Positions 1 through 8,546 of a stretch of DNA of 64,000 nucleotides are shown here, piece by piece. Position numbers and translations under genes: made by a program. The notes beneath the pieces were generated by a model. That model did no database searches, was not told where the DNA came from, and was given only the letters and a program-made list of their open reading frames with translations. Numbering within the stretch: position 1 is the stretch's first letter; each line of letters starts with the position of its first letter. The DNA is from CAYLPJ01 sp964385465. GTDB taxonomy: Bacteria; Planctomycetota; Phycisphaerae; SM23-33. The DNA is taken from assembly GCA_964385465.1 (NCBI GenBank), contig CAYLPJ010000022.1, forward strand, positions 20,293 to 84,292, read 5' to 3'.

Positions 1-99
1 GAGGCGACCACAAGTGTCCTTGCCGTCCGCCTCGCCCCCCATGCCTGCGCCCGCCTTGAAATCGTGACCGAACTCTACGCGAACCGACCCCGCCTCTGA
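1..99 (+). CDS. C-terminal end of an unrecognised protein
   Basis: The first 32 codons of the window are open in frame 1 and end at a TGA at 97-99. The translated tail runs from EATTSVLAV to YANRPRL and has a normal amino-acid mix, so it is probably the end of a real gene whose start lies before the window. No family could be recognised from so short a piece. The downstream neighbour on the opposite strand is a gene fragment, so this is also the left edge of a disturbed region. Confidence 0.5.
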   Translation, partial: EATTSVLAVRLAPHACARLEIVTELYANRPRL

Positions 100-348
100 C
101 CGCCGCGCCGCCGGGCATGCAAATGGCCATCATGGGCATTGTCCGTGCCTGTTCTGCCAGCCACGCTTCGTGGCCCGGGCCGCCGCTTCTGCTCGCTCGG
201 ATACGCAGTGGCCCCCACTGCCCCCACGCCAGCGGCGCCCAAAAGACAACCGCCGACCGCGCCGACGACCGCGCTCCCGCAGACGCCGACCGCGCCGCGC
301 GGGCGTAGCGACGCCGCCCGGCCCTCGCCGGCGATGGCCCCCTGTACG
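100..348. other. Intergenic stretch with no recognised gene
   Basis: All frames contain only arginine- and proline-rich translations typical of GC-rich noncoding DNA. No promoter, RNA or repeat could be recognised. It separates the gene end at the left edge from the minus-strand fragment that follows. Confidence 0.4.
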
Positions 349-489
349 TCACGCCGCCCGCGCCTCGCCGACGGCGTTGCCCTTCGCCGCCCACGCCGCA
401 TGCCCCGTCGCCGTCCGGGCCGCCACCTGCTCCAGCACCTGCTCGGCCTGCGCCCCCGAACACCCCGCGGCCGCCAGAACCTCATCCAT
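349..489 (-). pseudogene. Short minus-strand coding fragment, family unknown
   Basis: An ATG at 489 opens 46 codons ending at TGA 349-351. The peptide begins MDEVLAAAGC and has heptad-like A/E/Q/L-rich helices. This composition looks like real protein, unlike the Arg/Pro-rich shadows around it. The same frame stays open upstream to the stop of the UroD-like gene at 544, so the piece may be the remains of a longer gene that followed it. No family is recognised. It could be a genuine small protein, but no convincing ribosome-binding site is visible. Confidence 0.3.
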
Positions 490-543
490 CAACTGCGGCA
501 ACTCACCGGGGCCGAGGGAGTCCCGCCGGTTGGTCCGCCTCGT

Positions 544-1685
544 TCACTCCAGCGCGGCGACGTTGCCGGCGAGGAGGGATGTCTTGAGGTCCATGTACGT
601 GCGGAAGTCGTCCCAGGAGACATCCGGCGGGACGGTGTGATCGACGGTGGGGATGAACCCGCCCTCCTCGACGAGGGGGACGAACTCCCTCAGGTGCGCC
701 TTGACGCCTCGCGCCCGCGGGAGAGAACCCGCTTGTCCACCCCGCCCCACAGCCTCAGCGAGCGCCCGAAGCGCTTTCGCCATTCGCCCGGGCTGACGCC
801 CGCCGCGCGCTCGATCGGCCAGACCGTGTCCACTCCGGCGTCCATCATCAGCCCGATCAGCGCCGTCGGGTCACCGTCGCTGTCGATGGCGACGTATCGC
901 GTCCCGTGGGATCGCAGGAAGCTCACCAGCCGACGGAGATGGGGGAGAATGAACGTCCGGTAGGTCTCCGGGCCCAGCAGCGGCCCGCCCTTCATGGCGA
1001 AGTCCTCGTTGAGGACGAAATACTCCACCTGCACCCGCTCGAGGACGGGGCGGCTTGTCTCGATGACGAAATCCGCGAAGAACTCCATCATCTCGTGCAT
1101 CAGAGCGGGCTGGTCATACCATGCGTAGGACAACGCCATCGTCCCCATGAACTCGCGGGCGCGCCAGTAGAACCCGTTGGCGGCGCAGTTGCGCCCCAGC
1201 ACCAGGGGAATGCTCCGGTTGCGCCAGCGAGCGACCTTCCCATCGAGGTCCGCCGGGTAGCGCTGAGCGAGGGCGGGCTCCAGCCGCGCCCGGACCGACC
1301 GGAAGTCCTCCGGACCGGAGACCGGGAACTCCATGTACTCGTCCATCGACAGCCGCGTGCCGTAGCTCACACCGCGGTTGAGCGCCTTGGTCACGATCCC
1401 CTTGGCGTTGCGGGCGATGGTGTATTCATCCGTCTGCTCGATCACGTCGCGCTCGAACGGCGGGAGGAAGCCGTAGTTCACGTCGATGAACTCCCTCCGG
1501 TCGAGCCCCAGCGCATCCTCTCCGCTGAACCACCCCCACGTGAAGTCGCGAACCGGGTGGGGCGCCTCCGCCTCCCACCGGGCGCGGGTCTGCCCCCAGA
1601 CGCCCGACTCGTGGTTCGGCCGGCGGTCCGACGATCGATACTCCATGCAGTCCAGGAACCTTTGCAGATCCGGCACATCATCCAT
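544..1685 (-). pseudogene. Uroporphyrinogen decarboxylase-like protein, frameshifted
   Basis: The product resembles the URO-D/methyltransferase superfamily forms that are common in planctomycetes and usually act outside haem synthesis. From the ATG at 1685 about 320 residues read well, including LNEDFAMKGGPLL and the family-typical C-terminal stretch WGGVDKRVL. The frame then runs into SRRT and a stop at 690. The expected C-terminus (LVEEGGFIPTVDHTVPPDV) continues in another frame down to 544. The two frames meet at about 704-710, where one missing base after the codons for REA would restore a protein of about 380 residues. This is either a recent inactivation or a base error in the assembly. 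No operon partner is evident. Confidence 0.8.
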
Positions 1686-1956
1686 CGCGACACCTCCCTA
1701 CCGTCGCCCGCAGCATACCAGACGCGCGGCCGCAGGACACGCTCACCCGCACCGGCACGAACGCCGCCATCGCCGACGAGCCGGTCGAGCCCCGACGTTG
1801 CACTTGCGGCCCCACCAAGGCTGCGCTGGACAGGCGCACCGCCTCACGGCGCAGCAGCTCCCTGCGCCAGAAGTAGAACGTGGACTCCCGCAGACCGCCC
1901 CGTCCGCAGAACTCCCGCACGGTCAACCGGCTCGCCGCCTGCCGCTGGACCGCCCC
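1678..1956 (-). pseudogene. IS66-family TnpA accessory protein remnant
   Basis: Read on the minus strand, the segment contains LTVREFCGRGGLRESTFYFW followed by RREL. This matches the helix-turn-helix region of the small IS66 accessory protein TnpA. A later stretch, AAFVPVRVSV, resembles the family's usual C-terminal PAFVPV motif. An in-frame stop lies just upstream at 1957-1959, so the N-terminus is missing, and the tail overlaps the start of the UroD-like gene. No TnpB or TnpC is present. It is therefore a dead piece of an IS66 element, and its presence marks the 1.7-2.9 kb stretch as an insertion scar. Confidence 0.65.
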
Positions 1957-2304
1957 TCACGTGCTCCGCCCTTGGCCATGCGCTTTCTCCTTCCCGCATG
2001 GCCCCATCCTCAACGACGCCCCCGGCAGTCACCAGATGCAGCGGCGGCGACGTACGGAAGGTATCGGTGCCGCGGCGGCCGTGGCCTACAAGGGATACTC
2101 GTTCTGAGTCGTGTGACATTCTGCGCGCAAAACAGGCTCGCCCCCACAGCAGAGACGGTTTCGCTGCCAGACACACTTGCTCCACATGTGCTCCTCGGAG
2201 CGAAACGCATCGCGCACCGGATGGCCCGCCGACACCCCGGCGGGCCATCGCACTTTCGGCCAGCGTTCGAAGGGCTTTGCGGCTCCCGGCCCGCGCGCCG
2301 CCCC
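1957..2304. other. Stretch between mobile-element remnants, nothing recognised
   Basis: Open frames are present here but their translations are Arg/Pro/Ala-rich and show no family motif. The composition is a little less GC-rich around 2100-2230 than in the neighbours. It lies between the IS66 remnant and the helicase remnant and is most simply decayed mobile-element DNA. Confidence 0.35.
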
Positions 2305-2672
2305 GACAGGCGATGCGCCTGCCCACCTACGACAAGCCGCGGATCATCGTCTGTGCCGAAGACTTCCCGAAACACCTCGGGCTTCCTCGAGGCTGTCTGG
2401 ATGACCTGTGCGAGCTTCTGTCCCACCTCAAGATCAAGCCCGTCGTGCGTGATACGCGGCACGAAGGGCAACCGTTGGACGTGACCCTTCACGGCGAACT
2501 GCTGCCCGAACAGGCGGCTGCCGCCGAGGCGATGCTTGCTCACGACATCGGCGTGCTATCGGCCACGACGGCGTTCGGCAAGACCGTCCTGTCGGTCTGG
2601 CTGATCGCCCAACGCGGGGGCAACACCCTCATCGTGGTGCATCGACATCAACTGCTGGAGCAGTGGCGGTGA
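2305..2672 (+). pseudogene. TOTE-type DEAD/DEAH helicase fragment
   Basis: The reading frame begins abruptly with AMRLPTYDKPRIIVCAEDF and continues through LPRGCLDDL, a GELLPEQAAAAEAML segment, a Walker A-like ATTAFGKT and a VVHRHQLLEQW motif. This order matches the N-terminal part of the helicase domain in proteins of TOTE conflict (defence) systems. About 120 residues remain. The primase-like front and most of the helicase are absent, and homology stops at EQW, where an IS1182-like fragment begins. It cannot be functional. It records a defence gene broken by transposition. Confidence 0.65.
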
Positions 2673-2932
2673 CGCTTCAGCCGGCCAGCCGAGGCGACAC
2701 CGGGAGCCTGAACGCGACGCTGGCCGAGACGGTGGAGACAGTGCTGGACGTCCAAGACGGTGGCGGGGACGTGGCGTTGGCCGAGGAAGCCCCTCTGGAC
2801 AAGGGCTACCACAGCAACGACGTGTGCCGGGACTTGAAGTCGATGGGGATTCGAGCGGTCATTCGCTCCCCCGCGGGGGATTGCTCGCCCGGGGGCGGAT
2901 CGTTTAGCATCCGGCGGCGGGAACTGCCCTGA
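2663..2932 (+). pseudogene. IS1182-like (DDE) transposase fragment
   Basis: The frame starts with AVTLQPASRGDTGSLNATL and contains LDKGYHSNDVCRDLKSMGI. These correspond to the D-containing block and the ADKGYHS block of IS1182-type IS4-superfamily transposases. Recognisable similarity fades after IRAVIRSP (about 2870). The N-terminal domain and the final catalytic Glu region are missing. The fragment abuts the truncated helicase almost without a spacer, so the junction near 2660 is probably an old insertion boundary. The terminal inverted repeats could not be identified. Confidence 0.6.
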
Positions 2933-2952
2933 GGGCCTCAAAGGAGTACTGT

Positions 2953-3783
2953 ATGGACAACTTCTGGATGGCATTGGGCTTGACGGCGTTCGCCGGGCTA
3001 TCGACCGGAATCGGCAGCGCCATCGCGTTTTTCGCCAAGCGCACGAACTACCGCTTCCTGTCGGCGGCGACGGGGTTCTCCGCCGGTGTGATGCTGTACG
3101 TCTCGTTCGTGGAGATTCTGCCAAAGGCGGCCGAGAGCCTCGGCGCGGGCCATGGCGAGGGAAGGGGCGACAGGTGGGCGACGCTGGCGTTCTTCGGGGG
3201 CATCGTACTGATTCTGCTGATCGACCGGCTGATCCCCAGGGCGGAGAACCCCCACGAGGTCCGCAGCGACGGGCAGATCGACGCCGTCCACGAAGGGGCG
3301 TCGCCGCAGCAGGTTCTGCACACCACGCCGGCGAAGCTTCATCGGATGGGCCTGTTCACGGCGCTGGCGATCGGCATCCACAACTTCCCGGAAGGCCTGG
3401 CGACGTTCCTGGCGGCGCTGGAGGATCCGGCACTTGGTTTGGCGATTGCCGTGGCGATCGCACTGCACAACATCCCCGAGGGCATCAGCGTCTCGGTGCC
3501 GATCTACTTCGCTACCGGCCGGCGTGGACGGGCGTTCGCGTACTCGATGGTCTCCGGCCTGGCCGAGCCGGTCGGCGCGCTGCTGGGCTACGTCGCCCTT
3601 CGGCCGTTCCTCGGCCCCGGCGTCATGGGAGCCCTGTTCGGCGGCGTGGCGGGGATCATGGTGTACATCTCGCTGGACGAGTTGCTGCCGACGTCACGGG
3701 CGTACGGCAAGGGGCACGATTCGCTTTACGGGCTGCTGGCGGGGATGGTCGTCATGGCCCTGAGCCTGTTGCTGATGACGTGA
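2953..3783 (+). CDS. ZIP-family divalent metal transporter
   Basis: This is a 276-residue polytopic inner-membrane protein of the ZIP (ZupT-like) family, which moves Zn2+ and related divalent ions into the cytosol. Two family signatures are visible in the metal-binding helices: HNFPEG starting at residue 143 and HNIPEG starting at residue 172. About eight hydrophobic helices are predicted by eye, with a long hydrophilic loop at about residues 90-130. The ATG at 2953 follows a good AAGGAG ribosome-binding site. The gene stands alone, just after the mobile-element scar, and converges on the next gene with a 21-base spacer. The exact metal cannot be told from sequence. Confidence 0.9.
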   Translation: MDNFWMALGLTAFAGLSTGIGSAIAFFAKRTNYRFLSAATGFSAGVMLYVSFVEILPKAAESLGAGHGEGRGDRWATLAFFGGIVLILLIDRLIPRAENPHEVRSDGQIDAVHEGASPQQVLHTTPAKLHRMGLFTALAIGIHNFPEGLATFLAALEDPALGLAIAVAIALHNIPEGISVSVPIYFATGRRGRAFAYSMVSGLAEPVGALLGYVALRPFLGPGVMGALFGGVAGIMVYISLDELLPTSRAYGKGHDSLYGLLAGMVVMALSLLLMT

Positions 3784-3804
3784 CGCCGGACCGGCCTCGC
3801 GCCG

Positions 3805-5895
3805 TCACTTGAGTCCTCCGGCGGCTTTGGCGGCAAGGGGGCTTTCGGGGTAGTTCTGGACGATGCGTTTCAGTGCGGCGTCGGCCTCGGTGTTCTTGCC
3901 GAGGCGGCGCCAGGCATCGGCGGCGTGGAGCAGCAGCTCGGGGGCGTAGTTGCTTCGGGGGTTGGCGCGGACAAGGACCTCGGCCTCGCGAGCGGCGGCG
4001 GCGTACTCCTTGCTGGCCAGGTGGTACCGCACGACCAGCAGCGACCAGTAGCCCTCGAGCTTGTCGACGGGGATGTCCCGCGCCCATCGGTCGATATACT
4101 CCGCCGCATCGGCCAGCAGTCCCTTGCGGATGTAGTCCTCCACGTGCCGCGCGTAGTCCCCCTTGGTGATCTCCAGCCGGGCGACGTTGACCTTCGGTCC
4201 GTAGCCGGCGGTGGTGTAGGCCTTCTCGGCCTTGGCGTAGTCGCCGCGAGCCCGCCAGACGTCGCCGACGCCGATCTTGGCCTCTCGCACGGCCTCGGCC
4301 GTCGTGGCCGTGCCGTACGTGCTCACCACTCGCCGGTAGATCTCCATGGCCTTGTCCACGTCGTCGAGCTCGCGGAGGGCGGCGTCGGCGGCGGCGACGG
4401 CCATCTCGGCCCGCACGCGGGGGTTGCGGGTCAGAGTCTCGGCCCGCAGGTAGGCCTCGACGCGGCGGTCGGGGGGCATGTCGTCGGCGAAGAGGGGCAC
4501 GGCCTCCTCGAGCAGGTCGGCGGGGACCTCGTTGCGCTTCAGCAGCGCCTCGCCGGCGGCGCGGACGGCCTTGGCGGCCTTGGCGCGGTCGAGCAGGAGG
4601 ATGGCGTGGGCATTGGCCTCGTCGCCGAGGGCGGCGAAGTCGTAGCCCTGGACGATCTGGGCCTGCTGGACGGCGCTGTCGAGCTTGTTCTCGGTGACCT
4701 TGTCCCACGGCCGGCTGACGAAGACCTTCTGGCGGATCGACAGTTCGCCGGTGGGTGTCCTGGCCGTCAGCGTCACCGTGTACTCGCCGGGGACGAAGTA
4801 GACATGCTCGGGAGTCGGCGTGGCGGCGACCTGCCCGTCGCCGAAGTCCCACTTGAGGTCCGGCCGCCGCAGCCGCCCGGCGGTGAGCGCCTCGAACCGC
4901 AATCGCTGATAGTAGCGGTTTCTCAGGAAGGCCTCGCCGGCGTGTCCGAAGAGGAAGTCCACCGCCGCGCTCTTGCCGTACTGCTCGGTGGCCCCGGGTT
5001 CTGCGCGGAAGACGGGCGCGAACGCATCCGGCGGGATCGGCCAGATCCGCTTGTCACCGGGCGCCCGCCAGGCAGCCACGGCGATGGGGTGGTGCGTCGC
5101 GTTGACGTGGTAGAACGTCAACTCGTGGAGGCCCTTGCTCAGCCGCTTCTTGCCGCGTTTGCGGATGTCTCGCTGCGGTCGGTGGTGCCCGCCGTTGGCG
5201 ACAACCTCCTTGCCGTCGATGACCAGGAACGAGGCATCCTGGCTGGAGCAGGCGAAGTCGTACTCGGCGTCGGCCGGGGCGACCAGCCAGGCCCGGAACC
5301 GGCTGGCGATGGTGTTCTGCGGCCCGAACGGGTTGTGCCCGACGAACACCCGCTCGCGGAAATCCCGCCCGAGCAGCGTCGTGGCGTCGGCGAAGACCTT
5401 CCGCACGTCGCGAAGGCTGTTGATCCCCCCGCCCTTGTAGAGCCACGTCTCCTGGAGCACGCCGCGGCGGATGTCCAGCTTCTCCTGCGGCGCCTTCGCC
5501 TTGCCGTTGCCGAAGTACACGTAGTACCGCGTGCCCGTCCCCCGCAAGGCGAACGCGACCTTCACCCGGTCGCCGGGGCCGACCATCAGCACGCGGCAGG
5601 GCACCTCGGTGCGACCGGTCGTGGTCACGCGGATGTCGCGCCCGTCGGGGAGGATTCGCCCGGCGGTGGGCATGTCGATCCAGGCGACGTCGTCGCCGTC
5701 GAGGCCGGTTCGCTTGTAGTCGTTGACGATGACGCTGCGGCGGAACTGCCAGTTCCGGCTCCACCAGCCGACCTGGGCGCTCGCCGGGCGGCGGGCAAGA
5801 AGGATGGCCCCCAGGCAGACCAGGGCAAGCGCGGCGGTTCGGGCGAACAGGCGAGTGCGGCCCGGCGCGGGCGTCTGTTGTGTTGGCAGGTTCAT
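3805..5895 (-). CDS. Secreted DUF2341/PA14/PKD/TPR protein
   Basis: This 696-residue protein carries an N-terminal signal peptide or anchor (about residues 18-40, ending near ARRPASAQ). A DUF2341-like module follows (WWSRNWQFRRSV to YYVYFGN). Next comes a PA14-like domain with FACSSQDASFLVIDG and HELTFYHV, then a PKD domain with LKWDFGDG and PGEYTVTLTA. The last 230 or so residues are TPR-like helices (RGDYAKAEKAY). Such architectures are typical of large envelope or exported proteins in planctomycetes, binding glycans or other proteins; no catalytic centre is seen. The start at 5895 is the ATG that leads the signal sequence; the open frame upstream is spurious. The divergent neighbour is the HAD gene. 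Confidence 0.8.
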   Translation of the reverse strand: MNLPTQQTPAPGRTRLFARTAALALVCLGAILLARRPASAQVGWWSRNWQFRRSVIVNDYKRTGLDGDDVAWIDMPTAGRILPDGRDIRVTTTGRTEVPCRVLMVGPGDRVKVAFALRGTGTRYYVYFGNGKAKAPQEKLDIRRGVLQETWLYKGGGINSLRDVRKVFADATTLLGRDFRERVFVGHNPFGPQNTIASRFRAWLVAPADAEYDFACSSQDASFLVIDGKEVVANGGHHRPQRDIRKRGKKRLSKGLHELTFYHVNATHHPIAVAAWRAPGDKRIWPIPPDAFAPVFRAEPGATEQYGKSAAVDFLFGHAGEAFLRNRYYQRLRFEALTAGRLRRPDLKWDFGDGQVAATPTPEHVYFVPGEYTVTLTARTPTGELSIRQKVFVSRPWDKVTENKLDSAVQQAQIVQGYDFAALGDEANAHAILLLDRAKAAKAVRAAGEALLKRNEVPADLLEEAVPLFADDMPPDRRVEAYLRAETLTRNPRVRAEMAVAAADAALRELDDVDKAMEIYRRVVSTYGTATTAEAVREAKIGVGDVWRARGDYAKAEKAYTTAGYGPKVNVARLEITKGDYARHVEDYIRKGLLADAAEYIDRWARDIPVDKLEGYWSLLVVRYHLASKEYAAAAREAEVLVRANPRSNYAPELLLHAADAWRRLGKNTEADAALKRIVQNYPESPLAAKAAGGLK

Positions 5896-6003
5896 CTCGG
5901 GTGTGTATCCTTGTGGGTCGCGTACGCAGGATCCGGAAGGCGGGCGCGTGGGCGCCGGCCGCCCGGTTTGAAACGGCAGGCCGAAAGGAGAGTTCCGAAC
6001 CCG

Positions 6004-6627
6004 ATGGGCGGCTTCGAGGGCGTCATCTTCGACATGGACGGCACGTTGATCGAGCCGCTGATCGACTTCGCCGGCGTCCGCGCCGAGTTGGGCATCGCCG
6101 ACGGGGAGGGCATCATCGAGGCCCTCGATGTCATGCAGCCAGGCGACGCCCGCCCACTCTACGCCCGCCTCGTCGAGCACGAGGTCGACGCCGCCCGGCG
6201 GGCGGATCTGCACGAGGGGGCGGCCGAGGCGGTCGAGGCCGCCGCGGCCGCGGGGCTTCGGGTGGCCCTGCTGACCCGCAGCGCCCCCGAGGCGATGGCG
6301 ATCGTGATCGAGCGGTTCGCCCTGGCGTTCGATCTGGCCTGGGCCCGGGATCGCGGGCCCATCAAGCCCGAGCCGGACGGCGTGCTGCGTGCCTGCCGGG
6401 AGATGGACATCGATCCGGCGCGGACCGCCTGCGTGGGTGACTTCCGCTACGACATCGTCGCCGCCAACGCCGCCGGGGCCGTCAGCGTGCTCTACTGCCC
6501 CGCCGGGCCGCCGGCGTTCGCCGACGAGGCCGACCACCTCATCGAAAGCCTTGGCGACCTGCCGGCGCTGCTGGGAATCGGCCCCCGCCCCGCCGGACGG
6601 GCCGCCACACCCGCCGGACGGATGTGA
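6004..6627 (+). CDS. HAD-superfamily phosphatase
   Basis: This 207-residue haloacid-dehalogenase hydrolase probably dephosphorylates a small metabolite in the cytosol. All four motifs are present. Motif I is DMDGT, where the first Asp is the nucleophile. Motif II is the Thr in LLTRS. Motif III is the Lys of KPEP. Motif IV is GDFRYD. A small helical cap lies between motifs I and II, as in phosphoglycolate-phosphatase-like members. The ATG at 6004 follows the purine-rich AAAGGAGAG. The tail GRPAGRAATPAGRM is low-complexity. The permease gene begins seven bases downstream, so the two are probably cotranscribed, though a functional link is not obvious. Confidence 0.85.
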   Translation: MGGFEGVIFDMDGTLIEPLIDFAGVRAELGIADGEGIIEALDVMQPGDARPLYARLVEHEVDAARRADLHEGAAEAVEAAAAAGLRVALLTRSAPEAMAIVIERFALAFDLAWARDRGPIKPEPDGVLRACREMDIDPARTACVGDFRYDIVAANAAGAVSVLYCPAGPPAFADEADHLIESLGDLPALLGIGPRPAGRAATPAGRM

Positions 6628-6634
6628 GCCGCTT

Positions 6635-7852
6635 ATGGCCTGCCTGCCCCTGGCCAACCTCCTCCACCACAAGCTCCGCAGCCTGCTCAGCGCGCTGGGG
6701 ATCGGCATCGGCATCTGCATGCTTATCACCCTCAGCGGCCTGGCACGCGGGAGCCTCTTCGAGATCGCCGAACGGGCCGAGAGCGTCGACGCCGACCTGA
6801 TCGTCATGCCCCGCGGCTGGGGAGACAACGCGGCCGACAAGTCCGGCACGGCCCTGCGGGACGCTTACGCCGAGATCATCCTTCGCGAGCACGGCGACCT
6901 CGTCGCCGAGGCAGCGCCCGTGTTCTTCTGGCCCATGCGACTGGCCGGGCAGGACCACCGGGCGACGGGCATCGACGCCGGCGACTGGCCCCTGGTCTCC
7001 GGGCGGCGGGAGCTTCTCTCCGGCCGGCTGCCGGACCCCGACGGGCGCTTCGCCGCGTGGCTGATCGACGAGCTGACGCGCCCCGGCGTCGCGGACGGCC
7101 CGCTGGTGGACATCGGCCCGGCCGAGCTGGCCGACCCCGACCACGACGGCCTGGAGCTGGTCGTCGACGCACGTCTGGCGCGAACGGGGGGCTTCCGCGT
7201 GGGCCAGCGCGTTTTCTCGGCCGGCCAGGAGTGGACGATCGTCGGCATCGCGCCGACGGGCGTGGTGACGCGCATCTTCCTGCCGCGGAGGACGGCGCAG
7301 TTCCTTTTCGGCAGCGGCGACGTCACCCGCAGCACCCTGGTGTTTCTGAAGCTGCGCGACGGGGTGGCCCTCGGGCCCGCCTGCCGGACCATCCACGAGA
7401 CCATCGGCCACGACGTCGTCCCCCTGACCCGCTACCGCGGCATGCTGATCGAGAAGTTCGGCCTGCTGCTGGGCTACGTGGACATGGTCAACGCCATCGC
7501 GCTGGTGATCGCGTTCCTGTTCATCATGGTCACGCTCTACACGATGGTCCTCCAGCGGACCCGGGAGATCGCGATTCTCAAGAGCTGCGGCGCGTCCAAC
7601 GCGTTCATCCTGCGACAGGTGGTCGGCGAGTCGCTGCTGCTGACGGGGCTGGGCACGGCGATGGGCGTGGTCCTGAGCTTCCTGGCCGCGTGGGGCGTCG
7701 AGGCAGTCAAGCCCCTGCTGACGGTGACGATCACGTGGCAGTGGATCGCCCTGGCCGTGGCCGTCGCGGCCGGCGGCGCGGTCGTCAGCGCTCTGTACCC
7801 CGCGTGGCGCGCGATGCGGGTGGACGTCGTCGAGGCCCTGACCCAGGAGTAG
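6635..7852 (+). CDS. ABC transporter permease, FtsX/LolC-like
   Basis: A 405-residue membrane component of a MacB/LolCDE-type ABC system. It has one helix near the N-terminus (about residues 17-37), a large extracytoplasmic domain of some 230 residues, and three C-terminal helices. The FtsX signature is visible around QRTREIAILKSCGAS, and the C-terminus ends with the family-typical YPAWRAMRVDVVEAL. The matching ATPase follows after 10 bases. A LolA-like protein lies two genes further on, so a role in moving lipoproteins or other envelope lipids is plausible. The ATG at 6635 begins seven bases after the HAD gene ends. Confidence 0.88.
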   Translation: MACLPLANLLHHKLRSLLSALGIGIGICMLITLSGLARGSLFEIAERAESVDADLIVMPRGWGDNAADKSGTALRDAYAEIILREHGDLVAEAAPVFFWPMRLAGQDHRATGIDAGDWPLVSGRRELLSGRLPDPDGRFAAWLIDELTRPGVADGPLVDIGPAELADPDHDGLELVVDARLARTGGFRVGQRVFSAGQEWTIVGIAPTGVVTRIFLPRRTAQFLFGSGDVTRSTLVFLKLRDGVALGPACRTIHETIGHDVVPLTRYRGMLIEKFGLLLGYVDMVNAIALVIAFLFIMVTLYTMVLQRTREIAILKSCGASNAFILRQVVGESLLLTGLGTAMGVVLSFLAAWGVEAVKPLLTVTITWQWIALAVAVAAGGAVVSALYPAWRAMRVDVVEALTQE

Positions 7853-7862
7853 TGCCACACCC

Positions 7863-8546
7863 GTGACGGACACGAACGACGACATCCTCATCGCCTCGGG
7901 CCTGCACAAGAGCTTCGGTACCGGGCGGGCACGGGTGGAGGTGCTGCGCGGGCTGGACCTGCGCGTCCGCCGCGGCGAGATGCTCGCGGTGATGGGCCCC
8001 AGCGGGTGCGGCAAGAGCACGCTGCTGCACGTCCTCGGGTTGATGACCGCGCCCGACGCGGGGCGCGTCGTCCTCGAAGGCCGGGAGGTCGCCGGCCGCC
8101 CGCGCGAGCGAAACCGCCTCCGCCGCAGCGAGATCGGCTTTGTCTTCCAGCGGTTCAACCTGCTGGGCGAGCTCAGCGCCCGGGAGAACGTCCGCGTCTC
8201 CCTCCGCGTCCGCGGGATGCGGAGCAACGAGCGCGTCGACGAGCTGTTCCGCACGCTCGGCATCGAGCATGTCGCCGGCCACAAGCCCGGGCAGATGTCC
8301 ATCGGCGAGCAGCAGCGCGTCGCCGTCGCGCGGGCCCTGGCCCACCGCCCGGCCCTCGTGCTGGCCGACGAGCCGACGGGCAACCTGGACTCGGCCAACG
8401 GACAGGCCCTGCTGGAGCATTTCCGCCGCCTGCATCGACAGGATGACCAGACCATCGTTATGATCACGCATTCGGCGGACGCGGCCGCTTACGCCGACCG
8501 CGTCGTCCACATGAAAGACGGCAGGATTCTTGACCCCACCGACTGA
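7863..8546 (+). CDS. ABC transporter ATP-binding protein, LolD/MacB-like
   Basis: This 227-residue ATPase powers the preceding permease. Walker A is GPSGCGKST (about residues 44-52), the Q-loop is around FVFQRFNLL, and Walker B is ALVLADEPTGNLDS. The last two together are typical of the LolD/MacB group. The signature motif reads MSIGEQQRVAVARAL, with Ile where most relatives have Gly, a mild deviation. The H-loop His is in MITHS. The gene starts with GTG at 7863, although a later ATG is also possible, and overlaps the next gene by 17 bases, indicating translational coupling. Confidence 0.92.
   Translation: MTDTNDDILIASGLHKSFGTGRARVEVLRGLDLRVRRGEMLAVMGPSGCGKSTLLHVLGLMTAPDAGRVVLEGREVAGRPRERNRLRRSEIGFVFQRFNLLGELSARENVRVSLRVRGMRSNERVDELFRTLGIEHVAGHKPGQMSIGEQQRVAVARALAHRPALVLADEPTGNLDSANGQALLEHFRRLHRQDDQTIVMITHSADAAAYADRVVHMKDGRILDPTD

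Noticed and set aside
906..2672. A 588-codon plus-strand frame over the UroD-like gene and the mobile-element scar
   Set aside because: Only the last 120 codons (from about 2305) match a family. The rest is shadow or noncoding, so it was split and only the helicase remnant kept.
3779..3808. Inverted repeat GTGACG/CGTCAC between the ZIP gene and the PA14/PKD gene as a two-way terminator
   Set aside because: The stem is only six pairs with a 17-base loop and no T tract. It arises mainly because both genes end in TGA, so it was not listed.
3925..6627. Plus-strand open frame of 900 codons opposite the DUF2341/PA14/PKD/TPR gene
   Set aside because: It is the antisense shadow of a gene with clear domains. 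Its first two thirds lack any motif and it only becomes meaningful at 6004, where the HAD gene starts.
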